A DNA stretch of 64,000 nt from Paenibacillus humicus NBRC 102415 (GTDB lineage: Bacteria; Bacillota; Bacilli; Paenibacillales; Paenibacillaceae), in assembly GCF_004000905.1 (NCBI RefSeq), contig NZ_BIMD01000030.1, positions 1 through 64,000 of the forward strand, written 5' to 3'. This document shows positions 54,301 through 63,014 of the stretch, one piece after another (position 1 is the stretch's first letter; every line of letters begins with the position of its first letter). The notes under the pieces are model-generated. The model ran no database searches and had not been told where the DNA came from. It saw only the letters and a list, made by a program, of their open reading frames with translations. The translations under genes were made by a program, and so were the position numbers.

Positions 54301-55015
54301 TCAAGTCATCCGTTATATAGACGATTTCAGGATAAAGATCATTAGTTTGTATTTTTTGAATAGCTTCCTCATTTGTTTGCCCTTGATAGGATGTTTTTTG
54401 GCCATTGTCCTTGATGACCAGCACAACATCATCCTCAGGGCTGAATTCTTGGATATAGGCCTGGAGCAGAGTATCGATTCCCTTACGGTAAATCGTTCCT
54501 CCTACAAACAGGAAAACGAATTTCTTCTTGGTCGGAAGAGGATATCGGGAGCCCGAAGGACAATAGAGCGAAGGATCCACTCCAAGTGGAATGACTTTGA
54601 TTTTTTCAGCCGGAATGCCGCATTTCACATAACAATCTTTTGTATGGCTGGTGTACACCCAAATCTCATCCGTATGATACTTGAACGGAATATACCAATC
54701 CCTCGGTATGGCTCCGAATTCCCAAGGCTGCATGACTATCCATTTCTCGCTGTTCGGGCGCTTAAAGTCAGGGGGCCATTGATGTGCGATCGCAATGGAA
54801 GACTCGTCTCCTTGCCAAGTCCTCTCTTGAATCTTTTTATATTCAGGAACGATTTCGCTTTGATTGACTTTGTCCATATACGAGAAAGAAACGAGTTCTC
54901 GGCGCTCTGCGAGACGGCTTCCAATTTCTCTATTTACATGCGCAAGACTCGCTTGTTCAAACTGCGGCCCGATCCAAGTAACGCTGCTGACCGGCTTATT
55001 CTCTTTGGCATTCAT
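51341..55015 (-). CDS. Bi-glycosyltransferase: GT4 - TPR - methyltransferase-like - GT4
   Basis: A 1224-residue fusion. Residues about 10-385 are a GT-B, family-4 glycosyltransferase (VFLFVGGTIYRKGIDTLLQA, HPYRGEGFGLPIAEAMACG). Residues about 400-690 hold TPR-like helical repeats. Residues about 700-880 resemble a Rossmann methyltransferase (VDGIYLGKVAERILPHEW) but lack the glycine-rich SAM loop. Residues about 890-1224 are a second GT4 (FVSNFDWSKRKGWDVLIRAY, MPSRGEGWGRPYWDAMALG). Both donor-site Glu motifs (E-G-x-G-x-P) are intact. It probably builds a glycan on flagellin or a surface polymer. The ATG at 55015 follows AAAGGAGT; the frame opens at 55090. Confidence 0.85.
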   Translation of the reverse strand: MNAKENKPVSSVTWIGPQFEQASLAHVNREIGSRLAERRELVSFSYMDKVNQSEIVPEYKKIQERTWQGDESSIAIAHQWPPDFKRPNSEKWIVMQPWEFGAIPRDWYIPFKYHTDEIWVYTSHTKDCYVKCGIPAEKIKVIPLGVDPSLYCPSGSRYPLPTKKKFVFLFVGGTIYRKGIDTLLQAYIQEFSPEDDVVLVIKDNGQKTSYQGQTNEEAIQKIQTNDLYPEIVYITDDLTPSQMAELYRSADCLVHPYRGEGFGLPIAEAMACGIPPIVPDRGASMDFCDEETAILVPSFEKRELQMKLGVSASIDFPWVIEIHVEDLRQKMRSAYQDPERLRELGANASSFIRQAFTWDATADTVEAEIERVIEEGQGRTRAKSDIIEEESSVAFEFYKQGNDPKAETIFRAILDHYPHRLDIRYNLAVVLFRMGSIQSARQQLQWITGIMKNETAELQSDIWNLLGVCYSEAASFSKAAEAFRNALVCNENHPTAAESLAYAETMLLESSHRGSVDETNPGGPDQEDFALALINNEIQLDEIQLLSDEDLQYILDSAFLATYHKAVSVRNYLTGIIMLKLDRIEESIQNLRLAVKHFQEGEQPAFLRFASLKHLGRAYFTKKDLHQAVHYFREALSMTETTGRAADKVLIREWIEEAEREMESLRNYYCNHGDDMPESRPVSAADENEGQPEAFQNECLKTYFNEGDHVLVLDPPLLSASESFSNRGKKTRTVGGIAVTRLSLNEFRNEQGLKVDGIYLGKVAERILPHEWIELLSLCAGSLSSSGKMIILSYDVEAQKSANMFWERIEHVRPYPKTLMQSILASAGMTVTLGFDAKSEQAYGLVACKRPYEVLWQSPVYDASGYANEQVDYLDCLRSLPLKIQLQPKEQNPRPDLLKEEKLTYLNALQKNRNSNGIVHYQAGPGFHFLPPLAPVSIGRTMFETDRIPEGWLPHLNGLTEIWVPSAFNRDTFAASGVDPTKLAVIPEVLDERRYEEASIRPFPLKEVKNYVFVSNFDWSKRKGWDVLIRAYVQEFGAYENVSLVLKVNLSLKPDSNPSMEIMSLVREMGLNAFPHIQVIDSYLGEEELLGLYRACDAYVMPSRGEGWGRPYWDAMALGLPTIGTRWSGQLEFMTDENSYLIDVEDFHPVSEDMPSFYHGHRWAEPSVVHLRALMRHVFLNRVEAAEKGSFARADLHKRFSKQRVGQMMFDRIEKRVHEFLNRE

Positions 55016-55214
55016 CTGCAGGACTCCTTTATGACTATCCGTTGACTTTAATATCGACATCGACTGTTCCAATATCAATATAAAATCCAAAGAAAGACGT
55101 CAAAGCCGCTAACGGATTCCCTTCTATATACCGAGTAAACTACTAGAATACAACTTTTCTTCTCTGCAAATTGCTTCATCCTGCACGAACAGAAAACAAC
55201 GGATGGTGATCCCA

Positions 55215-56189
55215 ATGAAGCCGATGAACGCCCCCAGCGTCCCGGAACCCAACTCACAGCTCCTTGAGCTGGAGCAAAAAATCGAGAGCATTCGGAGTGA
55301 AAACAGGCAGCTTGCCGAAAAAATCTCTCAAGTCGAGCTGCAGCAGGAAGAGGCCTGCACTGCTGCTCAACAGCAACAAACCATCTTACAACAATACATC
55401 CACCATCTGGTCGAGCTTACCGAGGAGAGTCTCCAGCAAAAACAGGAGCTGCTCATTCTCGCCGACAAGCTTGACCAGTTGGGACGAAACAACTCTCCTG
55501 CACAAGCTCCTGCTGCGTCTCCATATGTGCAAGAAACGTACTCTCAATCCGGAGAAGACAGCATCATCCTCTATATTTTGCAGATGCTTAACATTTCAAT
55601 CGGGGACGCAACCTATGTAGATCTGGGAGCGAATCATGCCAAATTCCTGAGCAATACTTATGCCTTGTACTCAAGGGGAGCAGCCGGCATACTGGTGGAA
55701 GCCAATCCATCCCTTATTCCAGAGCTCGAATCCGAGAGGACCCGAGATCTGATTTTGAACCGCTGCGTGGATGTACAATCAGGCCGGATCCAGGATTTTT
55801 ACATCTTGAATTCGGACGGACTTTGTACGACCAGCTACGAGTCAGCTATGGAATTCTGTGAAAAAAATCCCTACCTGTCCATTGTTGATCATATTAAAGT
55901 TCCTACTATTTCTTACAATGATCTCGTCAATCAGTACCTTCATGCTCCGCCAGCTTTGCTGTCCATTGATCTCGAAGGCAAGGATATGGAGATTCTGCAA
56001 TCCATCGATTTTGAGACCAAACGCCCCGTCATTATTGTCATTGAAATGATTGATTACGAAATCAGGCTTGCTCATCGAACGAAAAACGAAACCATTGTCC
56101 GCTTCATGGATCAGCAAGGATATGACGAGTATGCTTTCACCGGCATCAATTCCATCTTCGTCGACCGCGACCGCCTACGTTTGAGATAA
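55215..56189 (+). CDS. FkbM-family methyltransferase with N-terminal coiled coil
   Basis: A 324-residue protein. Residues about 10-90 are a Gln/Glu-rich coiled coil. The rest is a FkbM-type SAM methyltransferase: ATYVDLGANHAKFLSNTYAL (SAM loop), GILVEANPSLIPEL, then LLSIDLEGKDMEILQSI. FkbM enzymes O-methylate sugars, so it may cap the flagellin glycan. It is divergent from the bi-glycosyltransferase. GGTGAT four bases before 55215 supports that ATG over the one at 55203. Confidence 0.85.
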   Translation: MKPMNAPSVPEPNSQLLELEQKIESIRSENRQLAEKISQVELQQEEACTAAQQQQTILQQYIHHLVELTEESLQQKQELLILADKLDQLGRNNSPAQAPAASPYVQETYSQSGEDSIILYILQMLNISIGDATYVDLGANHAKFLSNTYALYSRGAAGILVEANPSLIPELESERTRDLILNRCVDVQSGRIQDFYILNSDGLCTTSYESAMEFCEKNPYLSIVDHIKVPTISYNDLVNQYLHAPPALLSIDLEGKDMEILQSIDFETKRPVIIVIEMIDYEIRLAHRTKNETIVRFMDQQGYDEYAFTGINSIFVDRDRLRLR

Positions 56190-56218
56190 TCGGTGACGGC
56201 GACAGGAATTTCTGCCTG

Positions 56219-56262
56219 ACACCCTTTCGTCTCTCCGGAGAATGGAAGGGTGTTTCCTTTCC
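56219..56262 (+). terminator. Terminator of the FkbM gene
   Basis: ACACCCTT...AAGGGTGT stem with an inner CTCCGGAG, followed by TTTCCTTTCC. Confidence 0.6.
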
Positions 56263-56363
56263 GTTCGGAAGAGCAGTAACTGTAACTGTGGATAGGATCT
56301 ATTGTAATAACGATTGAAATCCGATATACAACTAAGGCAAATCAAGAATATAGGAGAATGAAT

Positions 56364-58319
56364 ATGCTTCTTTCCTTGTGCATGATCGTCAAGAACGAAC
56401 AGGATGTGCTGGAGCGCTGCCTGGAAAGCGTCAAGAGCGCCGTAGATGAAATCATCGTCATTGATACGGGGTCCACGGATCGCACAAAAGCGATCGCTTT
56501 GTCCTACCAGGCCCAAGTTCATGAGTTTACTTGGGGTAATGATTTTTCCGCGGCTCGCAATGAAGGCGTTAGAAGAGCAGCAGGCAAGTGGATTCTTGTC
56601 ATGGATGCGGACGAATATTTTGCCGCCGGAGATGCAGAGAAGCTTAGACAGTTTCTGGAATCGGCCGAGCCTTCCTCCCATCATATTTTTTCTATTAATG
56701 TCATTAACTTCGTAGGCAAATCCATGGAACAGGCCGTCATCACTTCGGGAGAGATCCCCCGCCTGTTTCCGAACGGATTCGGAATCGAATATTACCGTCC
56801 CATCCATGAGCAGCTCCGCTCTCCATCGGGAGAGCTGCTGTCTTCATTAGCCCCCGTTTCCCTCTTCCATACCGGATACTTGGAGGAAATGGTAAACAGC
56901 AAATCCAAGCTGAACCGAAATGCCAGCATCTTCAAGGAACTAAAGGAAAAGCAAGGCTTCACCGCCTATGATTACTACACGCTTGGCAATGAATTTGCCG
57001 TAGGCAAGGATATTCAAAAAGCGGTTTATTATTATGAACGAGCCCTCAAGAAACAAAATAAAAATATAAACTCTTCCTGGTACCCCCATTGCGTCATCTC
57101 GCTTATCCACAGTTATTTGCTACAGCATCGGTTGCTTGATGCATGGAAGCTCACGGAGGATAAACTTAGTGCATGGAAGGATTACCCGGAATATGCATTC
57201 TATAAGGCAACCATTCTTCATCATCTCGGTTTTATGCAAGAAGCCGAGAAAACATATGTAGCGACCATTGAAACGGCCGCTTTAAAATCCAAGGAATCGC
57301 AGGTTTTTTGGCTCGAAAGCGCTGAATTCGCATCAACCATTCCTATGCGCAAATTAAGTTCTATCTATGAATGGCAAAAAAAATGGTCCGAGGCCGTTCA
57401 TTATCTAACCAAGCTTCTCATGCAGGACTTATACGATTACAGCGCTCTGAGAGCCCTGCTCAAAATCATGACAAGATTCGATACCACTGAAGCGACCATA
57501 GAGCTCTTGGACAAGCTTTATGAGCCAGGCAACAGCAAACACCGCTACATATTGTTCCGGTCGGCTCTGGCCAATCATGCCGCAGAGCTGAGCAGGCATT
57601 ATTATGAATCTATAGCAGGTGATCTGGCTTTGTCCCATGAAGACATGCTGGAATACTTCTTCCTCATTAAAGATAAATCCGGATATGCACAGACAGCAGC
57701 TCTCATTCCATCCGGCTTCATTCATGAGCGAATGGCAAGAATCCACGCCTTGGCTGATCATGCATGGGGGTTGTCACTAGCTCTTCCCTTGTCTCTTGAT
57801 GATTCGGAGGAACAGAATCAAGCCGCCCATCGGATCGAGGCCATTCGTTCCTATCTTCGGGGAGAAACCGAACCAGAAGACGTGACGCTGGAAAACTTCG
57901 GTCCCCTGCTCGACTTGTTGAAGGACAGCTTCAATTTCCGCGAGTTCGCTATTTATGACCAGCTGATCAACCGCTATTCCCATGATTTCGTCATCCAGCA
58001 AATGGCCGACTACATGTTTGTCCAAGAGCAGACCGAGATCGCCTTGAACTACTACAGCCTTCTTCTGGAGCAGAATGCTTTGAATGGAAAAAATATGGAG
58101 AACCTCGCCATTCACCATCTTCATCAAAATTTAGTGGAAAACGGTCTGGCATTCCTTGAAGAAGCCATTCGAGAGCTGCCCGGGCAAATTTATCTTTATG
58201 TGCTTTATCTCAAGCATGCCAGCGAGCCGCTGAAAAAAGAAGAATACCGTCAGAAGCTGCTGGCTCAATTCCCAGGCGCTCGCAAGCTCCCTATCTTCAC
58301 CGATCTATTGGCCCGATAA
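56364..58319 (+). CDS. Family 2 glycosyltransferase with C-terminal TPR-like region
   Basis: A 651-residue protein. Residues 1-about 230 are a GT2 domain of the SunS-like type (SLCMIVKNEQDVLERCLES, IDTGSTDRTK, metal site VMDADEYF). The remaining 400 residues are helical repeats (YDYYTLGNEFAVGKDIQKAV, NYYSLLLEQNALNGKNMENL). Such proteins glycosylate peptides or flagellin. GGAGA is six bases from the ATG at 56364. An octamer TCCGATAT at 56320 resembles a sigma-D -10, but TAAA is missing at -35. Confidence 0.87.
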   Translation: MLLSLCMIVKNEQDVLERCLESVKSAVDEIIVIDTGSTDRTKAIALSYQAQVHEFTWGNDFSAARNEGVRRAAGKWILVMDADEYFAAGDAEKLRQFLESAEPSSHHIFSINVINFVGKSMEQAVITSGEIPRLFPNGFGIEYYRPIHEQLRSPSGELLSSLAPVSLFHTGYLEEMVNSKSKLNRNASIFKELKEKQGFTAYDYYTLGNEFAVGKDIQKAVYYYERALKKQNKNINSSWYPHCVISLIHSYLLQHRLLDAWKLTEDKLSAWKDYPEYAFYKATILHHLGFMQEAEKTYVATIETAALKSKESQVFWLESAEFASTIPMRKLSSIYEWQKKWSEAVHYLTKLLMQDLYDYSALRALLKIMTRFDTTEATIELLDKLYEPGNSKHRYILFRSALANHAAELSRHYYESIAGDLALSHEDMLEYFFLIKDKSGYAQTAALIPSGFIHERMARIHALADHAWGLSLALPLSLDDSEEQNQAAHRIEAIRSYLRGETEPEDVTLENFGPLLDLLKDSFNFREFAIYDQLINRYSHDFVIQQMADYMFVQEQTEIALNYYSLLLEQNALNGKNMENLAIHHLHQNLVENGLAFLEEAIRELPGQIYLYVLYLKHASEPLKKEEYRQKLLAQFPGARKLPIFTDLLAR

Positions 58320-58358
58320 AAAAGGATTGCCTGCATGCAGCAGGCAATCCTTAATTTC
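58318..58358. terminator. Bidirectional terminator between the GT2-TPR gene and fliT
   Basis: Perfect 13-bp stem AAGGATTGCCTGC/GCAGGCAATCCTT with a five-base loop and A/T runs on both sides. It overlaps the last codons of fliT. Confidence 0.85.
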
Positions 58359-58680
58359 TTTTATCGATGAAATAGCTTCCTTGCACACTTGTTTGTTCAT
58401 AGGCGTTTTTCTGGAATCTGGACTGATTTATTTTCAGGAGGGCCATCGAAGCCTCTTCTTTCAGCTCGACCATTCTGGAGAGGATCTGCCCGTCAAAAGA
58501 GAGCAAGACTTGAATCCTGCTCCTGTCTTTTTCCGTCAATTCTCCGTCTTGGATTCCATTCAGGACTTCTTCCCTCAGATCCACGAGCTCTTCCAGCTGC
58601 TCATATTCGACCTTGTACAGCTGCTGAGCCAGCTGCTCCGTGTATTCCTGCAAATATTTAAGCCTGCTCTCGACACTCAT
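58351..58680 (-). CDS. fliT: FliT-like flagellar protein
   Basis: A 109-residue, mostly helical, acidic protein (LKYLQEYTEQLAQQLYKVEY, DGQILSRMVELKEEASMALL). Its size, helicity and position right after fliS match FliT, the chaperone of the FliD cap. Its ATG overlaps the fliS stop as ATGA. Sequence conservation in this family is weak, so the name rests largely on synteny. Confidence 0.7.
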   Translation of the reverse strand: MSVESRLKYLQEYTEQLAQQLYKVEYEQLEELVDLREEVLNGIQDGELTEKDRSRIQVLLSFDGQILSRMVELKEEASMALLKINQSRFQKNAYEQTSVQGSYFIDKRN

Positions 58681-59060
58681 GCCTGCTGCTGAAGAGGCAT
58701 GTTGCCCGCCACTTTCTTCCATGACTCTCGCAATTCGTTCAAGTGCGCGACAACTTCTTCCGCTTGCTTCGGATTCTTGCCGATATTGGCTTGAATCAGT
58801 TGATGAAGCATGTATTCGTAGATGTTGACCAACTGGCTCGAAATCGGGTAATCGAAATTCAAAGATGCGATCAGCTCATGCAGAATCGCCTCTGCTTTGC
58901 AAAAGCAATTGTTGGCGAGTTCATAGTTGCGCTGCTCGACTCCCATGATTCCCTGCTTGGTAAAGCGAATGGCCCCATCATAGAGCATGAGGACAAGCTG
59001 AATCGGCGTAGCGGTCTGGGCTGATAATTGCTGATATTTCTGGTAGGGAGACTGTATCAC
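58677..59060 (-). CDS. fliS: Flagellin export chaperone FliS
   Basis: A 127-residue helical-bundle chaperone beginning SPYQKYQQLSAQTATPIQLV, with LMLYDGAIRFTKQGI, the family signature. It holds flagellin unfolded in the cytosol before export and in Bacillus also links flagellin levels to FliW. It lies 15 bases after fliD. Confidence 0.95.
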   Translation of the reverse strand: MIQSPYQKYQQLSAQTATPIQLVLMLYDGAIRFTKQGIMGVEQRNYELANNCFCKAEAILHELIASLNFDYPISSQLVNIYEYMLHQLIQANIGKNPKQAEEVVAHLNELRESWKKVAGNMPLQQQA

Positions 59061-59075
59061 ACCAGGTCACTCCTT

Positions 59076-60596
59076 TTATTGGCTTCCAAAGGCTCCCGAC
59101 TGGGAACTGTAGCGGTTGATCGCCGTTTCCATCGCGGTAAATTGTTTGTAATATCGGTTTTCCTTGTTCGTCAGCAATCGGTTCATATCGCTGATTCGGG
59201 TATCGAGAGTCCGAAGCTGTTCGCCCAGCATCGAATTGGCCATGAAGGTTCCATTTTTGTCCGTGCTGTATGACGAGGTTCCCGCCTTTTCCGTCAACTG
59301 CTGGAGAGATTTCATGACCGTGCTGCTCAACCGTTCGAAAATTCCCCATTTGGGATCGACGGATTTGGACAGCTTGTTGGGATCGGTATCCGGCAAAGGA
59401 CTGGGATCCTTGCTGGTAAACAAAGCTATGACCTGCTCCGGATTTTTTTCGATTGCGGCTCTAAGCTGCTGCTCGTCTTGTATTTTGAGCTTGCCGTACT
59501 CCGACCATTGTCCGGTCACGATGCCGAGGGATTGAACCGTTTTAATGGCATTGTCGCCCGTTCCGGTCGTTACGGTAGATACAAGCGCGGTCCTCATGTC
59601 CGTAACCATGGAACTCAGGATGGAATCGTTTTTGAGCAAGCCGCTCTTGGCTTTGGATTCCCAGAGAGTGACTTCGCTCTCTTTCATGTCCGCCTTTTGC
59701 TCCTCTGTCAGAGGGGAATAAGTCCGGTACCGTTGTTCATTTAGCTTGGTATTGACCTGATCGAGCAGCGAGTTGTAGTCGCTTATGAATGACTTGATCG
59801 TATTGACGATGGAGTCGGTGTCCAGCTTCGAGGACACGGTGCTCGCACCGGCGCTTCCCGTCTCCGCCTTCAATTGAAGGTTGAACCCGTTTACGCTGAC
59901 ATAGTTGCTCGCTGATTTCATGGAGATGCCGTTAACCGTGTATGTTGCGTCCAAGCCATCCACAGGCGGTTGGGCGCTGCCCGCTTTCAATAAGCTTGGC
60001 GCATTGATAGACAGCTCGTTTTTGCCGGTCGCATTGCTCCGGATGGACAGCTCCCCTCCGGATCCGATCATGAGCGTCGCATTCAATTCTTTATTGGAAT
60101 TGATTCGAGCCACGACATCGCTGACGAGCTCTTCCGGCTGAAAAGTGAACTTATACTCTTTCCCGCCGGATGTGATGCTGATTTCGTTGCTAGTGGAACC
60201 GGAAATATTCAATCCGCTCATTTTCGTATCCGCCTTGACGGAAGCCGCCCCTGTCTGCGCCAAAAGAGAAGCAGATGTAGCCAGGTTTTGAACCGTCACG
60301 CTTAAGGAGCCGGACGCTCCGCTGCTGGTGGACGTTACGGACACGGCAGCTGTATTGCCCGTCACCTCGGAGACTTTGGCGCTGAGAGAATTCAGCGTAT
60401 TGTACTTGGAGAGCTTATTGTTTCGGAAATCCACCAGAGAGGTGCTGATATCCCGGTACTGCTCCTGCTGCCATGTAATAGACGTCTGGCTTTGCTTGAG
60501 CTTGTCGAGCTTGGCTCGCTCCGCCTTCATCATCTGCTTTACCATCGCATCGATATCGAGTCCGGAATTGAATCCGGATATGCGCATGCTGGTCAT
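59076..60596 (-). CDS. fliD: Flagellar filament cap protein FliD
   Basis: A 506-residue cap protein. The N-terminus MRISGFNSGLDIDAMVKQMM is the FliD_N signature. The C-terminal coiled coil (about 420-500) has LGEQLRTLDTRISDMNRLL. It is exported and forms the pentameric cap under which flagellin polymerises. It lies 27 bases after flaG. Short Ser/Thr-rich central loops could be glycosylated. Confidence 0.96.
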   Translation of the reverse strand: MTSMRISGFNSGLDIDAMVKQMMKAERAKLDKLKQSQTSITWQQEQYRDISTSLVDFRNNKLSKYNTLNSLSAKVSEVTGNTAAVSVTSTSSGASGSLSVTVQNLATSASLLAQTGAASVKADTKMSGLNISGSTSNEISITSGGKEYKFTFQPEELVSDVVARINSNKELNATLMIGSGGELSIRSNATGKNELSINAPSLLKAGSAQPPVDGLDATYTVNGISMKSASNYVSVNGFNLQLKAETGSAGASTVSSKLDTDSIVNTIKSFISDYNSLLDQVNTKLNEQRYRTYSPLTEEQKADMKESEVTLWESKAKSGLLKNDSILSSMVTDMRTALVSTVTTGTGDNAIKTVQSLGIVTGQWSEYGKLKIQDEQQLRAAIEKNPEQVIALFTSKDPSPLPDTDPNKLSKSVDPKWGIFERLSSTVMKSLQQLTEKAGTSSYSTDKNGTFMANSMLGEQLRTLDTRISDMNRLLTNKENRYYKQFTAMETAINRYSSQSGAFGSQ

Positions 60597-60623
60597 GATT
60601 GATTCCCCCTCTGACGGCTAGGT

Positions 60624-61013
60624 TTAGATTCGGTGGTCGACCAGCAGTCCGGCTACTTCCATCAGCTTGGCCGCGACATCCAATGTTTTTTCGGGAGGAA
60701 CTTCCCGGATAATCTCATTCGTTTCTTTATTGATGACTTTGATCATGATGGCGTTCGTTTCCTTGTGGACAGAAAATTCCACGGTCGTGTGAGGACCCTC
60801 CATCGCTTTGATGGCCCGGTCCACCGCCTTGATCTTCTGCTCATCGGAGATGCTCGGGTGGGCGCCTCTAAGCTCTGCGAGCCTGAGCGCGTCTGTCGTA
60901 TTGATGACTTGGGTCTTGCTGATTCCGGGTCTTGCAGCCTCTGCCGGCATGGCCGGAACCGATGGCAGCTGCTTGGTGTTCATGGACGAAAGATTGGATA
61001 CGTTCATGGACAT
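60624..61013 (-). CDS. flaG: FlaG-family flagellar protein
   Basis: A 129-residue protein. The conserved C-terminal half (TTVEFSVHKETNAIMIKVIN, then IIREVPPEKTLDVAAKLMEV and AGLLVDHRI) is the FlaG domain. FlaG influences filament length. First gene of flaG-fliD-fliS-fliT, with GGAGGGAACG before the ATG. Confidence 0.94.
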   Translation of the reverse strand: MSMNVSNLSSMNTKQLPSVPAMPAEAARPGISKTQVINTTDALRLAELRGAHPSISDEQKIKAVDRAIKAMEGPHTTVEFSVHKETNAIMIKVINKETNEIIREVPPEKTLDVAAKLMEVAGLLVDHRI

Positions 61014-61035
61014 CGACGTTCCCTCCGATTGTTTG

Positions 61036-61063
61036 ACTATAGTTTTTATCGGTTTAATCGCAA
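61036..61063 (-). promoter_or_regulatory. Candidate promoter of flaG-fliD-fliS-fliT
   Basis: TTGCGA (61058-61063), 16 bases, TATAGT (61036-61041) on the minus strand. An ACCGATAA in the spacer recalls a sigma-D -10 but lacks a partner. Confidence 0.4.
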
Positions 61064-61079
61064 GAAGTTGTGAGAGTTT

Positions 61080-62156
61080 TCACTGGCTCAGGCCATCGAG
61101 TCTCGCTTGCGCCTTTTTATTGCCATGACGGGCGCTCTCGCGGTAGGCCTCCGCAGCTTTATCGGCTTGTCCCGACAATTCATAATATAAGCCCAGGTTG
61201 AACTGCGCCGCATCCGTACCTGTCCCCTTGACGCTGTCATAACGATCGCTGTCGCCTATGGCTATTGCCGTCAAGTAGGAATGTTCGATTTTGGGCAGCA
61301 GGTGCGCACGAGTGGAAGGCTCCGCCATAATGTAGTCCATATAAAAAATTCCGCATGCAAAGTAATAATCGGGAAATTGGCTCGTGTATTCATGGGACTG
61401 ATTGACCAATTCCATTCCCCGGTCCAAGTCTCCAAGACCTATAAGGGCGTACAAATAATGCACCACTACATTTGGAGCATACGGTTCCCGGCCATGAAGC
61501 CGTCCCAGCGACTCCTCCAAATATCGGGATGCCTCAGCATAATTTTTAATGCCGTAATACTCCTTGCCCAATTGATAAGCATAATAGGATTTGCTTGTGC
61601 CCTCCGCTTCATATTCCATGAGCAGCAGGGGGATGTTTCTTGTCGATTTATCCGTCCCTTTGTATCCGTCATGGTTTACGAGAAGAGGAATGTTGCGGCG
61701 GGGCGCATCGGATTGGGCCTGCTCATGAATTCTGCCGGCATATCGAACGTCTCCGGGAAGCAGTCTGGACACCCAGCCGCCGGCTTGGCTGTTATCCCCT
61801 TCGCCATTCACAAAATCGCTGTCAATTCGGATGCGGCCTATCTGCCCGTTATTCTCCATGAATAATCTGATCTCTTCCCAATCTGCAGATATCACGTACT
61901 CATCCGCATCCAGAATCAAATTCCATTCGGCAGACGACCGGGCCAGCGCGTAGTTCCGGGCTTCCGCAAAATGGTCTCTCCAATGGAAATCGAAAACCTC
62001 CGCTCCGAAGACCTGCGCGATCTGCTTGGTTCGGTCCGTCGAGCCGGTATCTACGATAATGATCTCATCGACATGAGAGCGAATGCTTTCCAGACAGCGG
62101 CCCAGCGTTGCCTCCCCGTTCTTGACGATCATAACCAATGCCAACTGCTTTTTCAT
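61080..62156 (-). CDS. Family 2 glycosyltransferase with TPR tail, between hag and flaG
   Basis: A 358-residue protein. The GT2 core (about 1-210) has LVMIVKNGEATLGRCLESIR, VDTGSTDRTK and the metal-binding LILDADEY. The C-terminus is TPR-like (AQFNLGLYYELSGQADKAAE). It closely resembles the larger GT2-TPR protein at 56364-58319. Its position directly after the flagellin gene makes flagellin the most likely acceptor. This is inference: no biochemical clue to the sugar exists. Confidence 0.85.
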   Translation of the reverse strand: MKKQLALVMIVKNGEATLGRCLESIRSHVDEIIIVDTGSTDRTKQIAQVFGAEVFDFHWRDHFAEARNYALARSSAEWNLILDADEYVISADWEEIRLFMENNGQIGRIRIDSDFVNGEGDNSQAGGWVSRLLPGDVRYAGRIHEQAQSDAPRRNIPLLVNHDGYKGTDKSTRNIPLLLMEYEAEGTSKSYYAYQLGKEYYGIKNYAEASRYLEESLGRLHGREPYAPNVVVHYLYALIGLGDLDRGMELVNQSHEYTSQFPDYYFACGIFYMDYIMAEPSTRAHLLPKIEHSYLTAIAIGDSDRYDSVKGTGTDAAQFNLGLYYELSGQADKAAEAYRESARHGNKKAQARLDGLSQ

Positions 62157-62176
62157 GCCATTCCATTCCTCGCTCT

Positions 62177-62214
62177 ATAAAAATAAAAGGACCTTAGATG
62201 AAATCCAAGGTCCT
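62177..62214 (-). terminator. hag terminator
   Basis: GGACCTTGGAT-TTC-ATCTAAGGTCC stem followed on the minus strand by TTTTATTTTTAT. Confidence 0.85.
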
Positions 62215-62240
62215 CGGGTAATGCGGTCCATAAGAAAAGA

Positions 62241-63008
62241 TTAACGGAGCAGGGACAGGACGCCTTGCGGAGCCGAGTTGGCTTGAGCCAGCATCGATTG
62301 CGAAGCTTGGAGGAGAATGTTGTTCTTCGTGAGAGCAACCATTTCCTTCGCCATGTCCGTATCGCGGATGCGGGACTCGGAAGCCGTCAGGTTTTCCGTC
62401 GTCGTGCCCAAGTTGTTGGACGTGTATTCCAGACGGTTTTGAACCGCACCCAGCTTGCCGCGTTCCGTTGCTACCGCGGAGATAGCATCGTTGATGCTCG
62501 CGAGCGTGGAACCGGAAGTCAGACCGCTGAAGCTGGTCGTCGTCACGGAGGAAATCGTGATCAGCGTGCCTTTGTCGTCCGTAACGATGCCGGCGCCGGC
62601 AGTGATGCTCTTGCCGTTGAACGTCGTGTTCGTCAGGATGTTGCTGATTTGGGAAGACAGAGCCGTCATTTCTTCGCCGATGTTGTCCGTGTCAGCGGAT
62701 TGGTACGTGCCGTTGTCTTTTTGGATCTTCAGCTCTTTCATGCGCGTCAGCATGGCGGAAACTTCGTTCAGAGCGCCCTCAGCCGTTTGCACGAAGGAGA
62801 TGCCGTCTTGCGTGTTGCGTTGAGCTTGCTCGAGGCCGCGGATCTGGCCGCGCATGTTCTCGGAAATGGAGAGGCCGGCAGCGTCGTCGGCAGCGCGGTT
62901 GATGCGCAGGCCGGAGGAGAGCTTCTCCATGTTTTTGCTGGCAGCCGTTTGGTTCAGGCCCATGTTGCGGTGCGTGTTGACCGCGGAAATATTGTGGTTG
63001 ATAATCAT
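62241..63008 (-). CDS. hag: Flagellin
   Basis: A 255-residue flagellin, the filament subunit. Residues 1-about 130 and about 185-255 are the conserved D0/D1 helices (MIINHNISAVNTHRNMGLNQ at the start; MLAQANSAPQGVLSLLR at the end). The variable part is short (about 135-180) and Ser/Thr-rich (SSVTTTSFSGLTSGSTLAS), offering glycosylation sites. GGGAGGAAATGAATC precedes the ATG. The leader carries a sigma-D promoter and two CsrA-type sites. It has its own terminator. Confidence 0.97.
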   Translation of the reverse strand: MIINHNISAVNTHRNMGLNQTAASKNMEKLSSGLRINRAADDAAGLSISENMRGQIRGLEQAQRNTQDGISFVQTAEGALNEVSAMLTRMKELKIQKDNGTYQSADTDNIGEEMTALSSQISNILTNTTFNGKSITAGAGIVTDDKGTLITISSVTTTSFSGLTSGSTLASINDAISAVATERGKLGAVQNRLEYTSNNLGTTTENLTASESRIRDTDMAKEMVALTKNNILLQASQSMLAQANSAPQGVLSLLR

Positions 63009-63014
63009 GATTCA

